Position numbers and translations under genes: made by a program. Shown one piece after another: positions 15,691 to 25,261 of a DNA stretch of 34,007 nt. The notes under the pieces were generated by a model. It was not told where the DNA came from and searched no databases. It saw only the letters and a list, made by a program, of their open reading frames with translations. The stretch lies in the NCBI GenBank assembly GCA_934193545.1, contig CAKPVL010000016.1, positions 1-34,007 on the forward strand, in the 5' to 3' direction. Numbering within the stretch: the stretch's first letter is position 1; each line of letters starts with the position of its first letter. The stretch is from an uncultured Granulicatella sp. Lineage in GTDB: Bacteria > Bacillota > Bacilli > Lactobacillales > Aerococcaceae.

Positions 15691-16062
15691 GTGGCATTAG
15701 CAGAAAAATATGTAGATACAATGAATGTTGCGGTACCTACGCAAAAGCCTCTAGTTCGTGGAGACCGCGAAGTAACATCGATTCCGCAAGAAAGACAAAA
15801 AGCAGATTTACTTCGACTTTTAGCAGTTTCTGGTTTTGTTATTGCAGCTTTAGCGGTTATCACAATTGTAGCGAGCATGATCGTGGCTAACAAAAATAGA
15901 CAATTACAAGATATCGAATCACAGACAACATTAATTCAACGTGAAAACAATACATTGCTTCAGGCAACACAAGAATTGTCTCAGTACGACCGAGTTAATC
16001 GTATCGCTAACGAACAAGGCTTGAAGATGAACGAAGAAAATGTTAGGAATGTTGGACGATGA
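15691..16062 (+). CDS. ftsL: Cell division protein FtsL
   Basis: A 123-residue bitopic membrane protein. It has a cytoplasmic N-terminal tail of about 42 residues, one membrane helix (about 43-66), then an extracellular coiled coil ending in YDRVNRIANEQGLKMNEENVRNV, the family's C-terminal pattern. It joins DivIB and DivIC in the complex that controls septal peptidoglycan synthesis. The start codon is GTG, with GAAGGG 7 nt upstream. Its stop overlaps the PBP start (ATGA). Confidence 0.9.
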   Translation: MALAEKYVDTMNVAVPTQKPLVRGDREVTSIPQERQKADLLRLLAVSGFVIAALAVITIVASMIVANKNRQLQDIESQTTLIQRENNTLLQATQELSQYDRVNRIANEQGLKMNEENVRNVGR

Positions 16063-17846
16063 GAAATACGAAAAACAATAACATTGCGGGAAATAGGCAT
16101 CAAGCGAGCCGGATTTTAGTAGGACTCGCAGGTGTTTTATTTCTCATTTTTTCTGTACAGTTCTTTCAAATCATGGTTGTAGGGAATATCCATGGTGTGG
16201 ATTTACGTGCAGAAATCAATGATAAAATCCATCAAAAACGCACACTCGCTGCAAAACGTGGTACTATTTACGACGCTAGTGGGAGCCCAATTGCAGTAGA
16301 TGCGACGAATTATTCTTTATATGCCGTCTTAACTTCGGAGTGGAGTAAGGATTCAGATAATCCTGATTATGTAACAGACGTTAATAAAACTGCAGAAGCT
16401 CTTGCGAAACACATTTCTTTATCTAAAGAAGAAATTGTAAAATTGTTAAGTCAAAAAGATGTTTCTCAAGTAGAGTTTGGAAGCGCCGGTAAGAATTTGT
16501 CGGTTCAAGATAAAGAAGCGATTGAGGCTGAAAAACTTCCTGGAATTAAGTTCTCAGAAAGTCCAGCTCGTTACTATCCAAATGGGATTTTTGCTTCTCA
16601 TTTAATTGGTTATACAGACACCGTTGAAGAAACAGTCGATAACAAAACAGTAACGACTCTAGTAGGGAAGACTGGGCTTGAAGGCCTTTATAATGAACAA
16701 TTAACGGGGACTGCTGGTGAAGTAGAATATTCTGTAGATGGAAATGGATATGTGATTACCGATACAGAAAAGGTTACGAAGCAACCAAAAGATGGTATGG
16801 ATTTAACGCTAACGATTGATAAGAGATTACAAACGTACTTAGAATCTCTTGTCAGTGAAGCAGATAAAAAATACCAACCAGTCCAAATGACTGCGATGCT
16901 TGTTGACCCTAAAACAGGAAATATCGTTGCGGCAACACAACGTCCAACGTATAACTCGACAACTAAAGAGGGAATTGACGTTCAATGGAATAACCTGTTA
17001 ACAGACCAAGCGTATGAACCGGGTTCAACCATGAAAGTGTTGGCACTTGCGGCGGCGATTAACGAAGGCGTATTTGATCCAAATGAAAAATACAAATCTG
17101 GTAGTGTGAAGATTTATACGGACCTCGTACGAGACTATAATAAAGTCGGTTGGGGAAATATTACGTATTTAGAAGGGTTAGCTCACTCAAGTAACGTTGC
17201 CTTTGTTTACATCATTCAAAAAATTGGTATTGAAAAATGGAAACAATATTTAGAAGCTTTCGGATTTGGAAAATCTACTAACTCTGGTTTTGCGAATGAG
17301 ATTTCTGGGTCGAACCCATTTAATTCATACTTACAACAATTATCAACTGGTTTCGGCCAAGGGATTACAGTGACACCTTACCAAATGATGCAAGCTTTCA
17401 CTGCGATTGCAAATGGCGGTCAAATGCAAAAATTACGTTTGGTGGACCATTTAACAGACCCAGATACTGGAAAAGAGACACCAAATCCAACAACCTCTTT
17501 AGGGAAAGTAATCTCTCCAGAAACTGCGAAGAAAACTCTTCAATTCTTATATCAAGCAACTCGTATGAAAAACGGGACCAATTATGATTTCAATATCGAT
17601 GGAGAAGAAGTCGCAGCAAAAACAGGGACAGCCGAATTCATCAATCCAGAAACAGGTAAATACTACTCAAACGGAAATAACTATATTTTCTCTGTAGTAG
17701 GATTTGCGCCGTATGATGATCCGAAATATATCTTGTATATCACGGTGAAACAACCGCGTGTAGCTGTAACTGGTAATCAAATTATTAAAGAAATTTTCAA
17801 TCCATTAATGAAGAGAAGTTTAGAATACTCTAGACTCTCAGAGTAA
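16059..17846 (+). CDS. ftsI: Septal penicillin-binding protein (class B transpeptidase, FtsI/PBP2x type)
   Basis: A 595-residue bitopic class B PBP that cross-links septal peptidoglycan. It has a single N-terminal membrane helix (about 19-41) and the dimerisation domain with KRTLAAKRGTIYDASG (60-75). The transpeptidase has all three active-site motifs: S323-T-M-K326 (in EPGSTMK), S377-S-N379, and K521-T-G523. The protein ends soon after this domain. No C-terminal PASTA repeats are present, unlike PBP2x of pneumococcus (about 750 residues) and PbpB of Bacillus (about 716). The gene end is sound: a stop codon is followed by the murE ribosome site. Co-translation with ftsL is likely. Confidence 0.94.
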   Translation: MRNTKNNNIAGNRHQASRILVGLAGVLFLIFSVQFFQIMVVGNIHGVDLRAEINDKIHQKRTLAAKRGTIYDASGSPIAVDATNYSLYAVLTSEWSKDSDNPDYVTDVNKTAEALAKHISLSKEEIVKLLSQKDVSQVEFGSAGKNLSVQDKEAIEAEKLPGIKFSESPARYYPNGIFASHLIGYTDTVEETVDNKTVTTLVGKTGLEGLYNEQLTGTAGEVEYSVDGNGYVITDTEKVTKQPKDGMDLTLTIDKRLQTYLESLVSEADKKYQPVQMTAMLVDPKTGNIVAATQRPTYNSTTKEGIDVQWNNLLTDQAYEPGSTMKVLALAAAINEGVFDPNEKYKSGSVKIYTDLVRDYNKVGWGNITYLEGLAHSSNVAFVYIIQKIGIEKWKQYLEAFGFGKSTNSGFANEISGSNPFNSYLQQLSTGFGQGITVTPYQMMQAFTAIANGGQMQKLRLVDHLTDPDTGKETPNPTTSLGKVISPETAKKTLQFLYQATRMKNGTNYDFNIDGEEVAAKTGTAEFINPETGKYYSNGNNYIFSVVGFAPYDDPKYILYITVKQPRVAVTGNQIIKEIFNPLMKRSLEYSRLSE

Positions 17847-17862
17847 AAGAAGGAGGAAGAAC

Positions 17863-19362
17863 ATGTTTGCGAAAGAACTAGCGGACTTGTTAGTCATTAA
17901 AGAAGTGGAAGGCTCGCTTGAGGGCGTCACTGTAGAAAAATTAGCACAAGATTCGCGCAAAGTTGTGCCCAATACTATGTTTTTCTGTATCGAAGGTGTA
18001 ACGGTAGATGGGCATCAATTTGCAGGAAAAGCAAAAGAGCTAGGAGCGAGCGTGTTCGTGGCTTCAAAATCTATCAAAGAACAAGTGGGAGATGCTCCTG
18101 TGATTTATGTCAAAGACGTGACACGTGTGATGACACTCTTTGCAAATCATTTTTACGGGTATCCATCTGAATCATTAAATATGATTGGAGTTACAGGAAC
18201 GAATGGGAAAACGACTGTAACGCATATGGTGGACTATTTATTAGAAGAATTAGGGAAACCAACTGCACTGATTGGAACGATGTATCGTAAAATTGGTGAG
18301 GAACGTATCGAAACAAGAAATACAACGCCAGAAATCTTAACAGTGCATGAAACATTGCAAAAGGTAAAAGACATCGGTGGAGACACATGTATTATGGAAG
18401 TTTCTTCTCACGCGCTTCAATTAGGACGTGTTTGGGGGATTGACTACAATGTTGCCGTATTTACAAACTTAACACATGAGCATTTAGACTTGCATAAAAC
18501 AATGGAAAACTATGCGCATGCGAAAAGCTTATTATTCTCACAATTAGGTAACCATTCTAAAAATGGAAAACCTCGTGTTGCGATTTTAAATCGAGACGAA
18601 GAACATTTTGAGCAATTCGCATACTCAACTCCTTGTGAAGTGATTTCATATGGATTTAGTGAAAAAGCGGATATCCGTGCAACGGACGTTCAAACAAACG
18701 GAGCGACAACTTCATTTACAGTAACAATGAATGGACAAGAGCTTCCAGTAACAATTCCGATGATTGGACTCTTTAATGTCTATAATGTTTTGGCTGCTTT
18801 TGCAGTAGCGGTCGTGAATGGAATTTCACTCGAACGTGCTGTAAGCAGAATGAAACGATTCCCTGGTGTGGGTGGTCGTATGCAGTTGATTCAACAAGGA
18901 CAACCATTCCAAGTGATTATCGACTTTGCACATACACCTGATGGGCTACAAAATGTGCTTGAAACACTTGAAAAAGTGAAAGTAAATCGAGTGATTACCA
19001 TTATGGGACATAGTGGTGGTAACCGTGATTCAAGTATGCGCCCTGAATTAGGAGAAATTGCGTTTGATAAATCCGATTATGTGATTTTAACAGCAGATAA
19101 TCCAAGAAATGAACCGCTTGAAAAGATTTATGCAGAAATTCTAGCAGGAAGAAAAGATGAAAAGACTGCTTATGAATGCATTGATAATCGAGAAAGTGCG
19201 GTGAAACGTGCACTTGAAATTGCTCAAGAAGGGGATATCTTACTATTTGCTGGTAAAGGTGTTGAACCATACCAAGTAATCGGTGATGAGTATATTCCTT
19301 ATAATGAAGTAGAAACAGTTATCGCAAGTTTAGAAGCATTAGGCTTTCAACATCACGAGTAG
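17863..19362 (+). CDS. murE: UDP-MurNAc-tripeptide synthetase MurE
   Basis: A 499-residue Mur ligase that adds the third amino acid to UDP-MurNAc-L-Ala-D-Glu. The ATP loop TGTNGKTT is at 111-118, the carbamoylated-lysine region HAKSLLF is present, and IMGHSGGNRDSSMRPELGEIA follows. The specificity loop reads D412-N-P-R415, the motif typical of meso-diaminopimelate ligases. The later segment GKGVEPYQ resembles the EPYQ of lysine-adding enzymes more than GKGHE of E. coli. The amino acid is therefore not settled from sequence. The ribosome site is GAAGGAGGAAG. Confidence 0.94.
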   Translation: MFAKELADLLVIKEVEGSLEGVTVEKLAQDSRKVVPNTMFFCIEGVTVDGHQFAGKAKELGASVFVASKSIKEQVGDAPVIYVKDVTRVMTLFANHFYGYPSESLNMIGVTGTNGKTTVTHMVDYLLEELGKPTALIGTMYRKIGEERIETRNTTPEILTVHETLQKVKDIGGDTCIMEVSSHALQLGRVWGIDYNVAVFTNLTHEHLDLHKTMENYAHAKSLLFSQLGNHSKNGKPRVAILNRDEEHFEQFAYSTPCEVISYGFSEKADIRATDVQTNGATTSFTVTMNGQELPVTIPMIGLFNVYNVLAAFAVAVVNGISLERAVSRMKRFPGVGGRMQLIQQGQPFQVIIDFAHTPDGLQNVLETLEKVKVNRVITIMGHSGGNRDSSMRPELGEIAFDKSDYVILTADNPRNEPLEKIYAEILAGRKDEKTAYECIDNRESAVKRALEIAQEGDILLFAGKGVEPYQVIGDEYIPYNEVETVIASLEALGFQHHE

Positions 19363-19377
19363 AAGAAGGAGAAGATT

Positions 19378-20334
19378 ATGATCGAAGTCATTTTATCAGT
19401 CGGCTTAGCGTTCCTTGCAACGGTCATTGCCGAACCACATTTCATTCAATATATGAAGATGAAACAATTAGGTCAAACTACATTAGATGAAGGTCCATCA
19501 TGGCATAAAGCTAAAAGTGGAACTCCAACAATGGGTGGGCTTGTGTTCCTTTGTATGATTAGTATTTCTAGTTTAATTTTAGGGGCCGTTTTTGGGCATT
19601 TCAATTTCGTCTTATTAAGTGGCGTTATTGGTTTCGCCTTCTTCGGAACAATTGGTTTCTTAGACGACTTTATTAAAGTGTTTAAAAAACAAAACGAAGG
19701 GCTAAAGAGTCACGAAAAATTTGGATTACAATTGATTGGATCTGCTATTTTTGTGGGATTATATCTGCTTAGTGGAAATGCACCATTAATTTATATTCCA
19801 TTCTTTGGCGAAGTAAACAGTATTATCATCTTTGCATTATTCACGATTATTTGGATTACTGGATTTTCAAATGCTGTAAACTTAACAGATGGACTAGATG
19901 GTTTGGCAGCTTCAACAAATACGATTGCTTACGGAATTTACGGATTTATCGCTTATGAATCAGGTCAACGTTCAATCGCAACGTTCTGTTTCTGTGTAGT
20001 CGGCGGGCTCCTTGGTTTCTTAGTATTTAACTGGAAACCAGCCAAAGTCTTCATGGGAGACGTTGGTTCATTAGCTCTTGGTGCAGGACTTGCCATCATT
20101 TCGATTATGCTTCATAAAGAATGGACATTATTACTCGTAGGTATCATCTTTGTTGGGGAAACATTAAGTGTTATTTTACAAGTGGGTTCATTTAAACTAA
20201 CAGGTAAACGTATCTTCAAGATGAGTCCAATTCACCATCACTTTGAAATGAGCGGATGGAAAGAAGTGAAGATTGTTTCTGTATTTAGTGCAATCGGACT
20301 TATTGCAGGTTTAATCGTTGCATTTGTCTTTTAA
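19378..20334 (+). CDS. mraY: Phospho-N-acetylmuramoyl-pentapeptide-transferase
   Basis: A 318-residue integral membrane enzyme with about ten membrane helices that makes lipid I from UDP-MurNAc-pentapeptide and undecaprenyl phosphate. Catalytic motifs are GTPTMGGLVF, FLDDFIK (Asp pair), NAVNLTDGLDGLA, and the C-terminal MSPIHHHFE. It starts 16 nt after murE with an AGAAGGAG site. A 91-nt gap with a hairpin separates it from murD. Confidence 0.97.
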   Translation: MIEVILSVGLAFLATVIAEPHFIQYMKMKQLGQTTLDEGPSWHKAKSGTPTMGGLVFLCMISISSLILGAVFGHFNFVLLSGVIGFAFFGTIGFLDDFIKVFKKQNEGLKSHEKFGLQLIGSAIFVGLYLLSGNAPLIYIPFFGEVNSIIIFALFTIIWITGFSNAVNLTDGLDGLAASTNTIAYGIYGFIAYESGQRSIATFCFCVVGGLLGFLVFNWKPAKVFMGDVGSLALGAGLAIISIMLHKEWTLLLVGIIFVGETLSVILQVGSFKLTGKRIFKMSPIHHHFEMSGWKEVKIVSVFSAIGLIAGLIVAFVF

Positions 20335-20354
20335 GAGAATTAACATATTTTATT

Positions 20355-20389
20355 AGGAGAGCTGGTCATTTTTGCCCAGCCTTTCTCCA
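20355..20389 (+). other. Intercistronic hairpin between mraY and murD
   Basis: GGAGAGCTGG (20356-20365) can pair with CCAGC (20376-20380) and TCTCC (20384-20388), with a 3-nt bulge and a 10-nt loop. No T tract follows the 3' arm, so it does not look like a terminator. It could be an RNA stability or processing element inside the operon. Confidence 0.5.
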
Positions 20390-20424
20390 TATACATATTA
20401 AAAAGAAAAATTGGAGGAATCATT

Positions 20425-21783
20425 GTGCGGAATACACATGCATTTGAAAATAAGAAAGTATTAGTCATCGGACTTGCAAAGAGTGGAGTGAGTGTAGCAA
20501 AACTATTACACCAGTTACACGCAGATGTAACAGTAAATGATAGAACACCACTTGAGGAAAGTGTAGACGCACAAGGGTTAGTCGCTGAAGGGATTAAAGT
20601 AGTCTCAGGAGGACATCCACTAGAATTACTCGATGAGCCCGTTGATTTCGTCGTGAAGAACCCAGGGATTCCTTATTCAAATCCATTAGTCGCTAAAGCA
20701 GTCGAGAAGGGATTGCCAGTTTATACGGAAATCGAAATTGCACAACGTGTCATGGAAGGAACCGTTCTTGGAATTACTGGTTCAAATGGGAAAACAACTA
20801 CGACAACATTAACAAACCTTATGTTAAAAGAGTCATTCCCTGAAAGAAGAACGTTTGCTTGCGGGAATATTGGTGTTCCTTTATCCCTACTTGCAGGAGA
20901 CTCAAAGGATTCGGATATCTATGTCACTGAATTATCAAGTTTCCAATTAATGGGAATTGAAGCGTTTCGACCTAAAGTAGCGTGTATCGTGAATATCTTT
21001 AGCGCACATTTGGACTATCATGGATCTCGCGAAGAGTATGTAAAAGCAAAATTACAAATTACTAAAAATCAAACAGAAGAAGATTTCCTTGTTTATAATG
21101 CGGATTTCCCAGAGTTATATGAGTTTATTAAAGGTCATACAAAAGCAACCTTAGTACCATTCAGCCGCAAATCGGTCTTAGAACAAGGTGCGTATGCGGA
21201 TGAAACTACGATTTACTTTAATGGAGAAGCAGTTATGCCGCTTGAAGCGATTCAAGTACCGGGTGTTCAAAACATTGAAAACGTGTTGGCGGCGGTTGCC
21301 ATTAGTAAATTACAAGGTGCAACAAATGAAGGAATCGAAAAAGCGGTTCGTTCATTCCATGGTGTAAAACACCGTACTCAATATGTGAAGACTATTGAAG
21401 GTCGTAAATTCTACAATGATTCAAAAGCAACGAATATCATTGCAACACAAACAGCGTTACGTAGTTTTACAAATCAATCTGTTGTATTAATTGCTGGCGG
21501 ACTTGATCGTGGAAATGGTTTTGAAGAATTAGAACCATCTCTTGGAAATGTCCGTGAAATGGTCGTTTACGGGGAAACAAAAGAGAAGTTAAAAGCTACT
21601 GCAGACAAACTATCGATTCCAGTAACCGTAGTAGAAACATTAGAAGAAGCAGTGCCTAAAGCCTATGCAACTAGTCGTGAGGGAGAAATTGTATTACTTT
21701 CACCAGCATGTGCAAGTTGGGATCAATTCGCTAACTTTGAAGTTCGTGGCGATTGCTTCATTGAAGCAGTAGAAAAACTGTAA
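20425..21783 (+). CDS. murD: UDP-N-acetylmuramoylalanine--D-glutamate ligase
   Basis: A 452-residue Mur ligase that adds D-glutamate to UDP-MurNAc-L-Ala in the cytoplasm. The ATP loop GITGSNGKTTTTTLT is near residue 115, NIFSAHLDYHGSREEYVKAK holds the carbamoylated lysine region, and the C-terminal domain has FYNDSKATNIIATQTAL and LLSPACASWDQFANFEVRG. The start is GTG with TTGGAGGAATCATT upstream. murG follows after 17 nt; no ftsW or spoVE lies between them. Confidence 0.97.
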   Translation: MRNTHAFENKKVLVIGLAKSGVSVAKLLHQLHADVTVNDRTPLEESVDAQGLVAEGIKVVSGGHPLELLDEPVDFVVKNPGIPYSNPLVAKAVEKGLPVYTEIEIAQRVMEGTVLGITGSNGKTTTTTLTNLMLKESFPERRTFACGNIGVPLSLLAGDSKDSDIYVTELSSFQLMGIEAFRPKVACIVNIFSAHLDYHGSREEYVKAKLQITKNQTEEDFLVYNADFPELYEFIKGHTKATLVPFSRKSVLEQGAYADETTIYFNGEAVMPLEAIQVPGVQNIENVLAAVAISKLQGATNEGIEKAVRSFHGVKHRTQYVKTIEGRKFYNDSKATNIIATQTALRSFTNQSVVLIAGGLDRGNGFEELEPSLGNVREMVVYGETKEKLKATADKLSIPVTVVETLEEAVPKAYATSREGEIVLLSPACASWDQFANFEVRGDCFIEAVEKL

Positions 21784-21800
21784 TTTATAGGAGAAAAAAG

Positions 21801-22904
21801 ATGAGAGTATTAGTTTCAGGAGGAGGAACGGGTGGTCATATTTATCCAGCTCTTTCCTTAATGAATTATTTGAAAGAACAAGACCCTTCAACAGAGTTTC
21901 TTTATGTGGGGACTGAACGTGGATTAGAAAGTACCATCGTTCCAAAAGCTGGATATGATTTTAAAACGATTAAGATTCAAGGAATCGTTCGTTCATTGTC
22001 GCTAGAAAACTTTAAAACATTATGGTATTTCTGTACAAGCTATTTTAAAGCAAAAGAAATCGTGAAAGAGTTCAAACCAGATATCGTCATCGGTACTGGG
22101 GGATATGTTTGTGCGCCAGTGTTGTACGCGGCAGCAAACATGGGGATTCCAACGATTATTCATGAGCAAAACAGTTTAGCAGGAATTACGAATAAATTCC
22201 TAGCACGTAAAGTTTCTAAAATTGCGATTTGCTTTGATGCGGTTCGTAAAGACTTTGCAAAATACGAAGATAAAGTTGTGATGACAGGAAATCCTCGTGG
22301 GCAAGAGTTAGCCAATGCCCAAAAAGATGATTCTTACTTAGCGTCTATTGGTATTCAAAAAGAAAAACCAATCGTATTGATTTTCGGTGGAAGCCGTGGA
22401 TCGCTTCGCATGAACGAATCATTTATCGAAGCGCTTGAAGAATTCGAGAAAAAAGATTATCAAGTAGTCATGGTCACTGGACAAGTGCATTATGACAAAA
22501 TCAACAATCTCATTACAAGTTTGAAAAAACCATTGCAAAATATCACAGTTTTACCATATATTAATAATATGGTGCAAATGTTCCAAAACACAGACCTCGT
22601 TGTCTGCAGAAGTGGAGCAACAACATTGATTGAATTAACAGCACTTGGCTTGCCGAGTATTTTAATTCCAAGTCCATACGTAACTGAAAATCACCAAGAA
22701 GCAAATGCGATGTCACTTGTAGAACGTGACGCCGCAACGATGATTTTAGAAAAAGACTTAAACGGTGAAAGTTTAGTCGCTGAAATCGATCGTATTATGA
22801 ATGATGAAGCAAAACGTAAAGAAATGGCTGAAAATTCAAAAGCCTTGGGAATTACAGATGCGTCAAGTCGACTTGAAACAATTATTCATTCTCTAGTGAA
22901 ATAA
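21801..22904 (+). CDS. murG: Lipid II synthase MurG (N-acetylglucosaminyltransferase)
   Basis: A 367-residue GT28 glycosyltransferase that adds GlcNAc to lipid I on the inner membrane face. The N-terminal glycine-rich loop is SGGGTGGHIYPAL (6-18), with IGTGGYVCAPVLYAA next. The C-terminal donor site has FGGSRGSLRMNE, CRSGATTLIELTALGLPSILIPSPY and ENHQEANA. The ribosome site is AGGAG. divIB follows 17 nt downstream. Confidence 0.97.
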   Translation: MRVLVSGGGTGGHIYPALSLMNYLKEQDPSTEFLYVGTERGLESTIVPKAGYDFKTIKIQGIVRSLSLENFKTLWYFCTSYFKAKEIVKEFKPDIVIGTGGYVCAPVLYAAANMGIPTIIHEQNSLAGITNKFLARKVSKIAICFDAVRKDFAKYEDKVVMTGNPRGQELANAQKDDSYLASIGIQKEKPIVLIFGGSRGSLRMNESFIEALEEFEKKDYQVVMVTGQVHYDKINNLITSLKKPLQNITVLPYINNMVQMFQNTDLVVCRSGATTLIELTALGLPSILIPSPYVTENHQEANAMSLVERDAATMILEKDLNGESLVAEIDRIMNDEAKRKEMAENSKALGITDASSRLETIIHSLVK

Positions 22905-22921
22905 GGATTAAGGAGGAGAAT

Positions 22922-23779
22922 ATGTTTAATCGAAAGAAACCACAACAAACTCCTCCACGTGAACTAACACCTTGGGAGTTAGCACAACAAAATTCACCAA
23001 GAGTAGAGCAACCTGTTTCTGAAGAACCTGTACAAAAGGTGAAAAAGAAAAAGGAACCAAAGCCTAAAAAGACGAAACCAAAGTCACAAGGTATTACGAA
23101 TGCAACACTCTTAAAAGGGATTTTTATTGTTTGTGCGGGATGGAGTATTTACTTTATTTCACCACTTTCGAAAGTGTCTGATATTGAAGTTGTCGGATTG
23201 AATCAAGTTCCAGTGGAATTGGTCCAAGAAAACGACGGTATCACCAAGGGACAAAGCATCTGGACAATTTTAGCGAATCGTTATCGTACAGCTAACTTGT
23301 TAAAAAATGCTAGTCCAAAAATTAAAGATGCTTCCGTTCAATTAGTGGCATGGAATAAAATGCGTTTGAATATTGAAGAGAATCCAGCGGTAGGGTATTA
23401 CCAAAGCGATGATAAGCACTATGAGCTTTTAGCAGATGGTCAAATCATTGAAGTAGAGGCAGATGCAACGCCGAAGGATTATCCATTATTGTATATGTTT
23501 ACAGATGACTCGCAATATCAAGCACTCGCAAAACAATTGGAGAAAGTTCCAGCAAGTGTGATTCGAGAAATCGTGGAGATTCAGTATCCAAACGATACAA
23601 AAAATCACCAAAAGATTTATCTGAAGATGAAAGATGGCAATCGGGTTATCGGAAATCTGAAAGATATTGGAGATAAATTAGGGTATTATCCATCAATTAC
23701 GAAACAATTGAATGGGAAAAAAGGAACTGTGGATATGGAAGTGGGAATCTATTTCACACCAGATACGACAGTTCAATAA
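22922..23779 (+). CDS. divIB: Cell division protein DivIB (FtsQ)
   Basis: A 285-residue bitopic protein. The long cytoplasmic N-terminus (1-60) is charged and lysine-rich (KVKKKKEPKPKKTKPK, about 39-54). One membrane helix follows (about 62-80), then an extracellular POTRA domain starting at VSDIEVVGLNQVP and a beta domain. DivIB acts with FtsL and DivIC at the division site. It closes the first dcw transcript; ftsA follows after 129 nt with its own likely promoter. Confidence 0.92.
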   Translation: MFNRKKPQQTPPRELTPWELAQQNSPRVEQPVSEEPVQKVKKKKEPKPKKTKPKSQGITNATLLKGIFIVCAGWSIYFISPLSKVSDIEVVGLNQVPVELVQENDGITKGQSIWTILANRYRTANLLKNASPKIKDASVQLVAWNKMRLNIEENPAVGYYQSDDKHYELLADGQIIEVEADATPKDYPLLYMFTDDSQYQALAKQLEKVPASVIREIVEIQYPNDTKNHQKIYLKMKDGNRVIGNLKDIGDKLGYYPSITKQLNGKKGTVDMEVGIYFTPDTTVQ

Positions 23780-23826
23780 AAAAGTCTTAAAACTCGCTCA
23801 TATGTTTTTTTAAGTGAACAAAATTA

Positions 23827-23835
23827 TGTTAAAAT
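23827..23835 (+). promoter_or_regulatory. Possible ftsA promoter (extended -10)
   Basis: TGT followed by TAAAAT (23830-23835) fits an extended -10, 73 nt before the ftsA start in the longest gap of the dcw cluster. The -35 is poor (TTTTTA at 23807-23812, 17-nt spacer). Confidence 0.42.
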
Positions 23836-23908
23836 ATAGGGAGTATCACTTATCAATAAACTTTAAAAAATGAAATAGAAATGAATCGTATAGGAGGTTT
23901 CAATAAAC

Positions 23909-25237
23909 GTGAAAAATCAGGGAATTTATGTGAGTTTAGATATTGGAACCACTTCAATAAAGGTTGTAGTAGCTGAATATGTCAGAGGGCAATTAAATAT
24001 TATTGGAGTCGGCAATGAAAAATCAGAAGGATTAAGCCGTGGAGTCATCGTTGATATTGACGAAACAGTTGAATCTATTCGTAAAGCAGTTCGACAAGCA
24101 GAACAAAAATCAAACATTCAAATCAAGGATGTTATCGTTGGAATTCCAAGTAATCAAATCTCAATCGAACCTTGCCACGGTATGATCGCCGTATCAAGTG
24201 AAAATAGAGAAATTACAGATGTGGATGTGTACAACGTTATTTCCGCAGCGAAAGTTCGTTCAGTAGCACCTGAACGTGAAATCATCTCTGTGATTCCAGA
24301 AGAATTTATCGTAGATGGATTTGATGGAATTAAAGACCCACGCGGAATGATTGGTGTTCGTCTTGAATTGTTTGCGAGCATGATTACCGGTCCTAAGACG
24401 ATCGTACATAACATTAAACGTTGTATTGACAAAGCTGGCTTAAACATCGAAGAAATGGTCATCCAACCATTAGCGATTAGCCAAGTAGCATTAACACCAG
24501 GAGAAAGAGAATTTGGTACAGTCCTTATCGATATGGGTGGCGGACAAACAAGTGCTTCAGTAATGCACGATAACCAATTGAAATTCTCATTCGTGGATCA
24601 AGAAGGTGGAGATTTCGTATCAAAAGATATCTCAATCATCTTGAATGCAAGCTTTGAAAATGCAGAACGTATTAAACGTGAATATGGATATGCAATTTCA
24701 TCAGAAACTTCAGCTGACGAATTCTTCCCAGTAGAAACAATTGGTAAGAAGGATCCAGTTAAAGTAGATGAACATTACTTATCAGAAATCATCGAAGCAC
24801 GTGTAGTTCAAACTTTTGAAACTGTCAAACGTGCATTAGACCAAGTGGAAGCTTTAAAACTTCCAGGAGGAATCGTGTTAACAGGTGGAGCTTCTTCATT
24901 AGCAGGAGTTCAAGAGTTAGCACAAGAAATCTTCGGAGTACAAGTGAAAACTTATATTCCAGAGCAAATGGGTATGAGAAATCCTATTTACGCAACAAGT
25001 ATGGGGTTAATCAAATACGCTGCAAGCTTAGATGATGTTCACCGTATTGCTCAAAAGGGTAAGCCGGTAACGGAACAACGCCCAGTACAAAGCACTCCAC
25101 AAAGTGCCCCAGTACAAAGTCAACCAGCGGCTCCTGTTCAACAACCACAAGAGTATGAACAAGAACCAACAGGTGAAGAACAAGGGTTTGGAGCGAAAGT
25201 GAAGAACTTCTTTAAAATGTTTATTGACGAAAATTAA
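23909..25237 (+). CDS. ftsA: Cell division protein FtsA
   Basis: A 442-residue actin-like ATPase that tethers FtsZ to the membrane and recruits later division proteins. The phosphate-1 motif YVSLDIGTTSIKVVV starts near residue 7, phosphate-2 is VLIDMGGGQTSASV, and the adenosine motif is GIVLTGGASSLAG. A Gln/Pro-rich linker (about 383-425) leads to a C-terminal amphipathic membrane-targeting helix (AKVKNFFKMFI). The start is GTG with TAGGAGG 10 nt upstream. ftsZ follows 24 nt later. Confidence 0.97.
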   Translation: MKNQGIYVSLDIGTTSIKVVVAEYVRGQLNIIGVGNEKSEGLSRGVIVDIDETVESIRKAVRQAEQKSNIQIKDVIVGIPSNQISIEPCHGMIAVSSENREITDVDVYNVISAAKVRSVAPEREIISVIPEEFIVDGFDGIKDPRGMIGVRLELFASMITGPKTIVHNIKRCIDKAGLNIEEMVIQPLAISQVALTPGEREFGTVLIDMGGGQTSASVMHDNQLKFSFVDQEGGDFVSKDISIILNASFENAERIKREYGYAISSETSADEFFPVETIGKKDPVKVDEHYLSEIIEARVVQTFETVKRALDQVEALKLPGGIVLTGGASSLAGVQELAQEIFGVQVKTYIPEQMGMRNPIYATSMGLIKYAASLDDVHRIAQKGKPVTEQRPVQSTPQSAPVQSQPAAPVQQPQEYEQEPTGEEQGFGAKVKNFFKMFIDEN

Positions 25238-25261
25238 GATGAGAACCAAGGAGGAAATATA

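Noticed and set aside
23786..23814. Possible terminator after divIB (CTTAAAA with TTTTTTTAAG region)
   Set aside because: The stem is only A-T/T-A pairs plus one G-C with a loop of about 15 nt; too weak to call.
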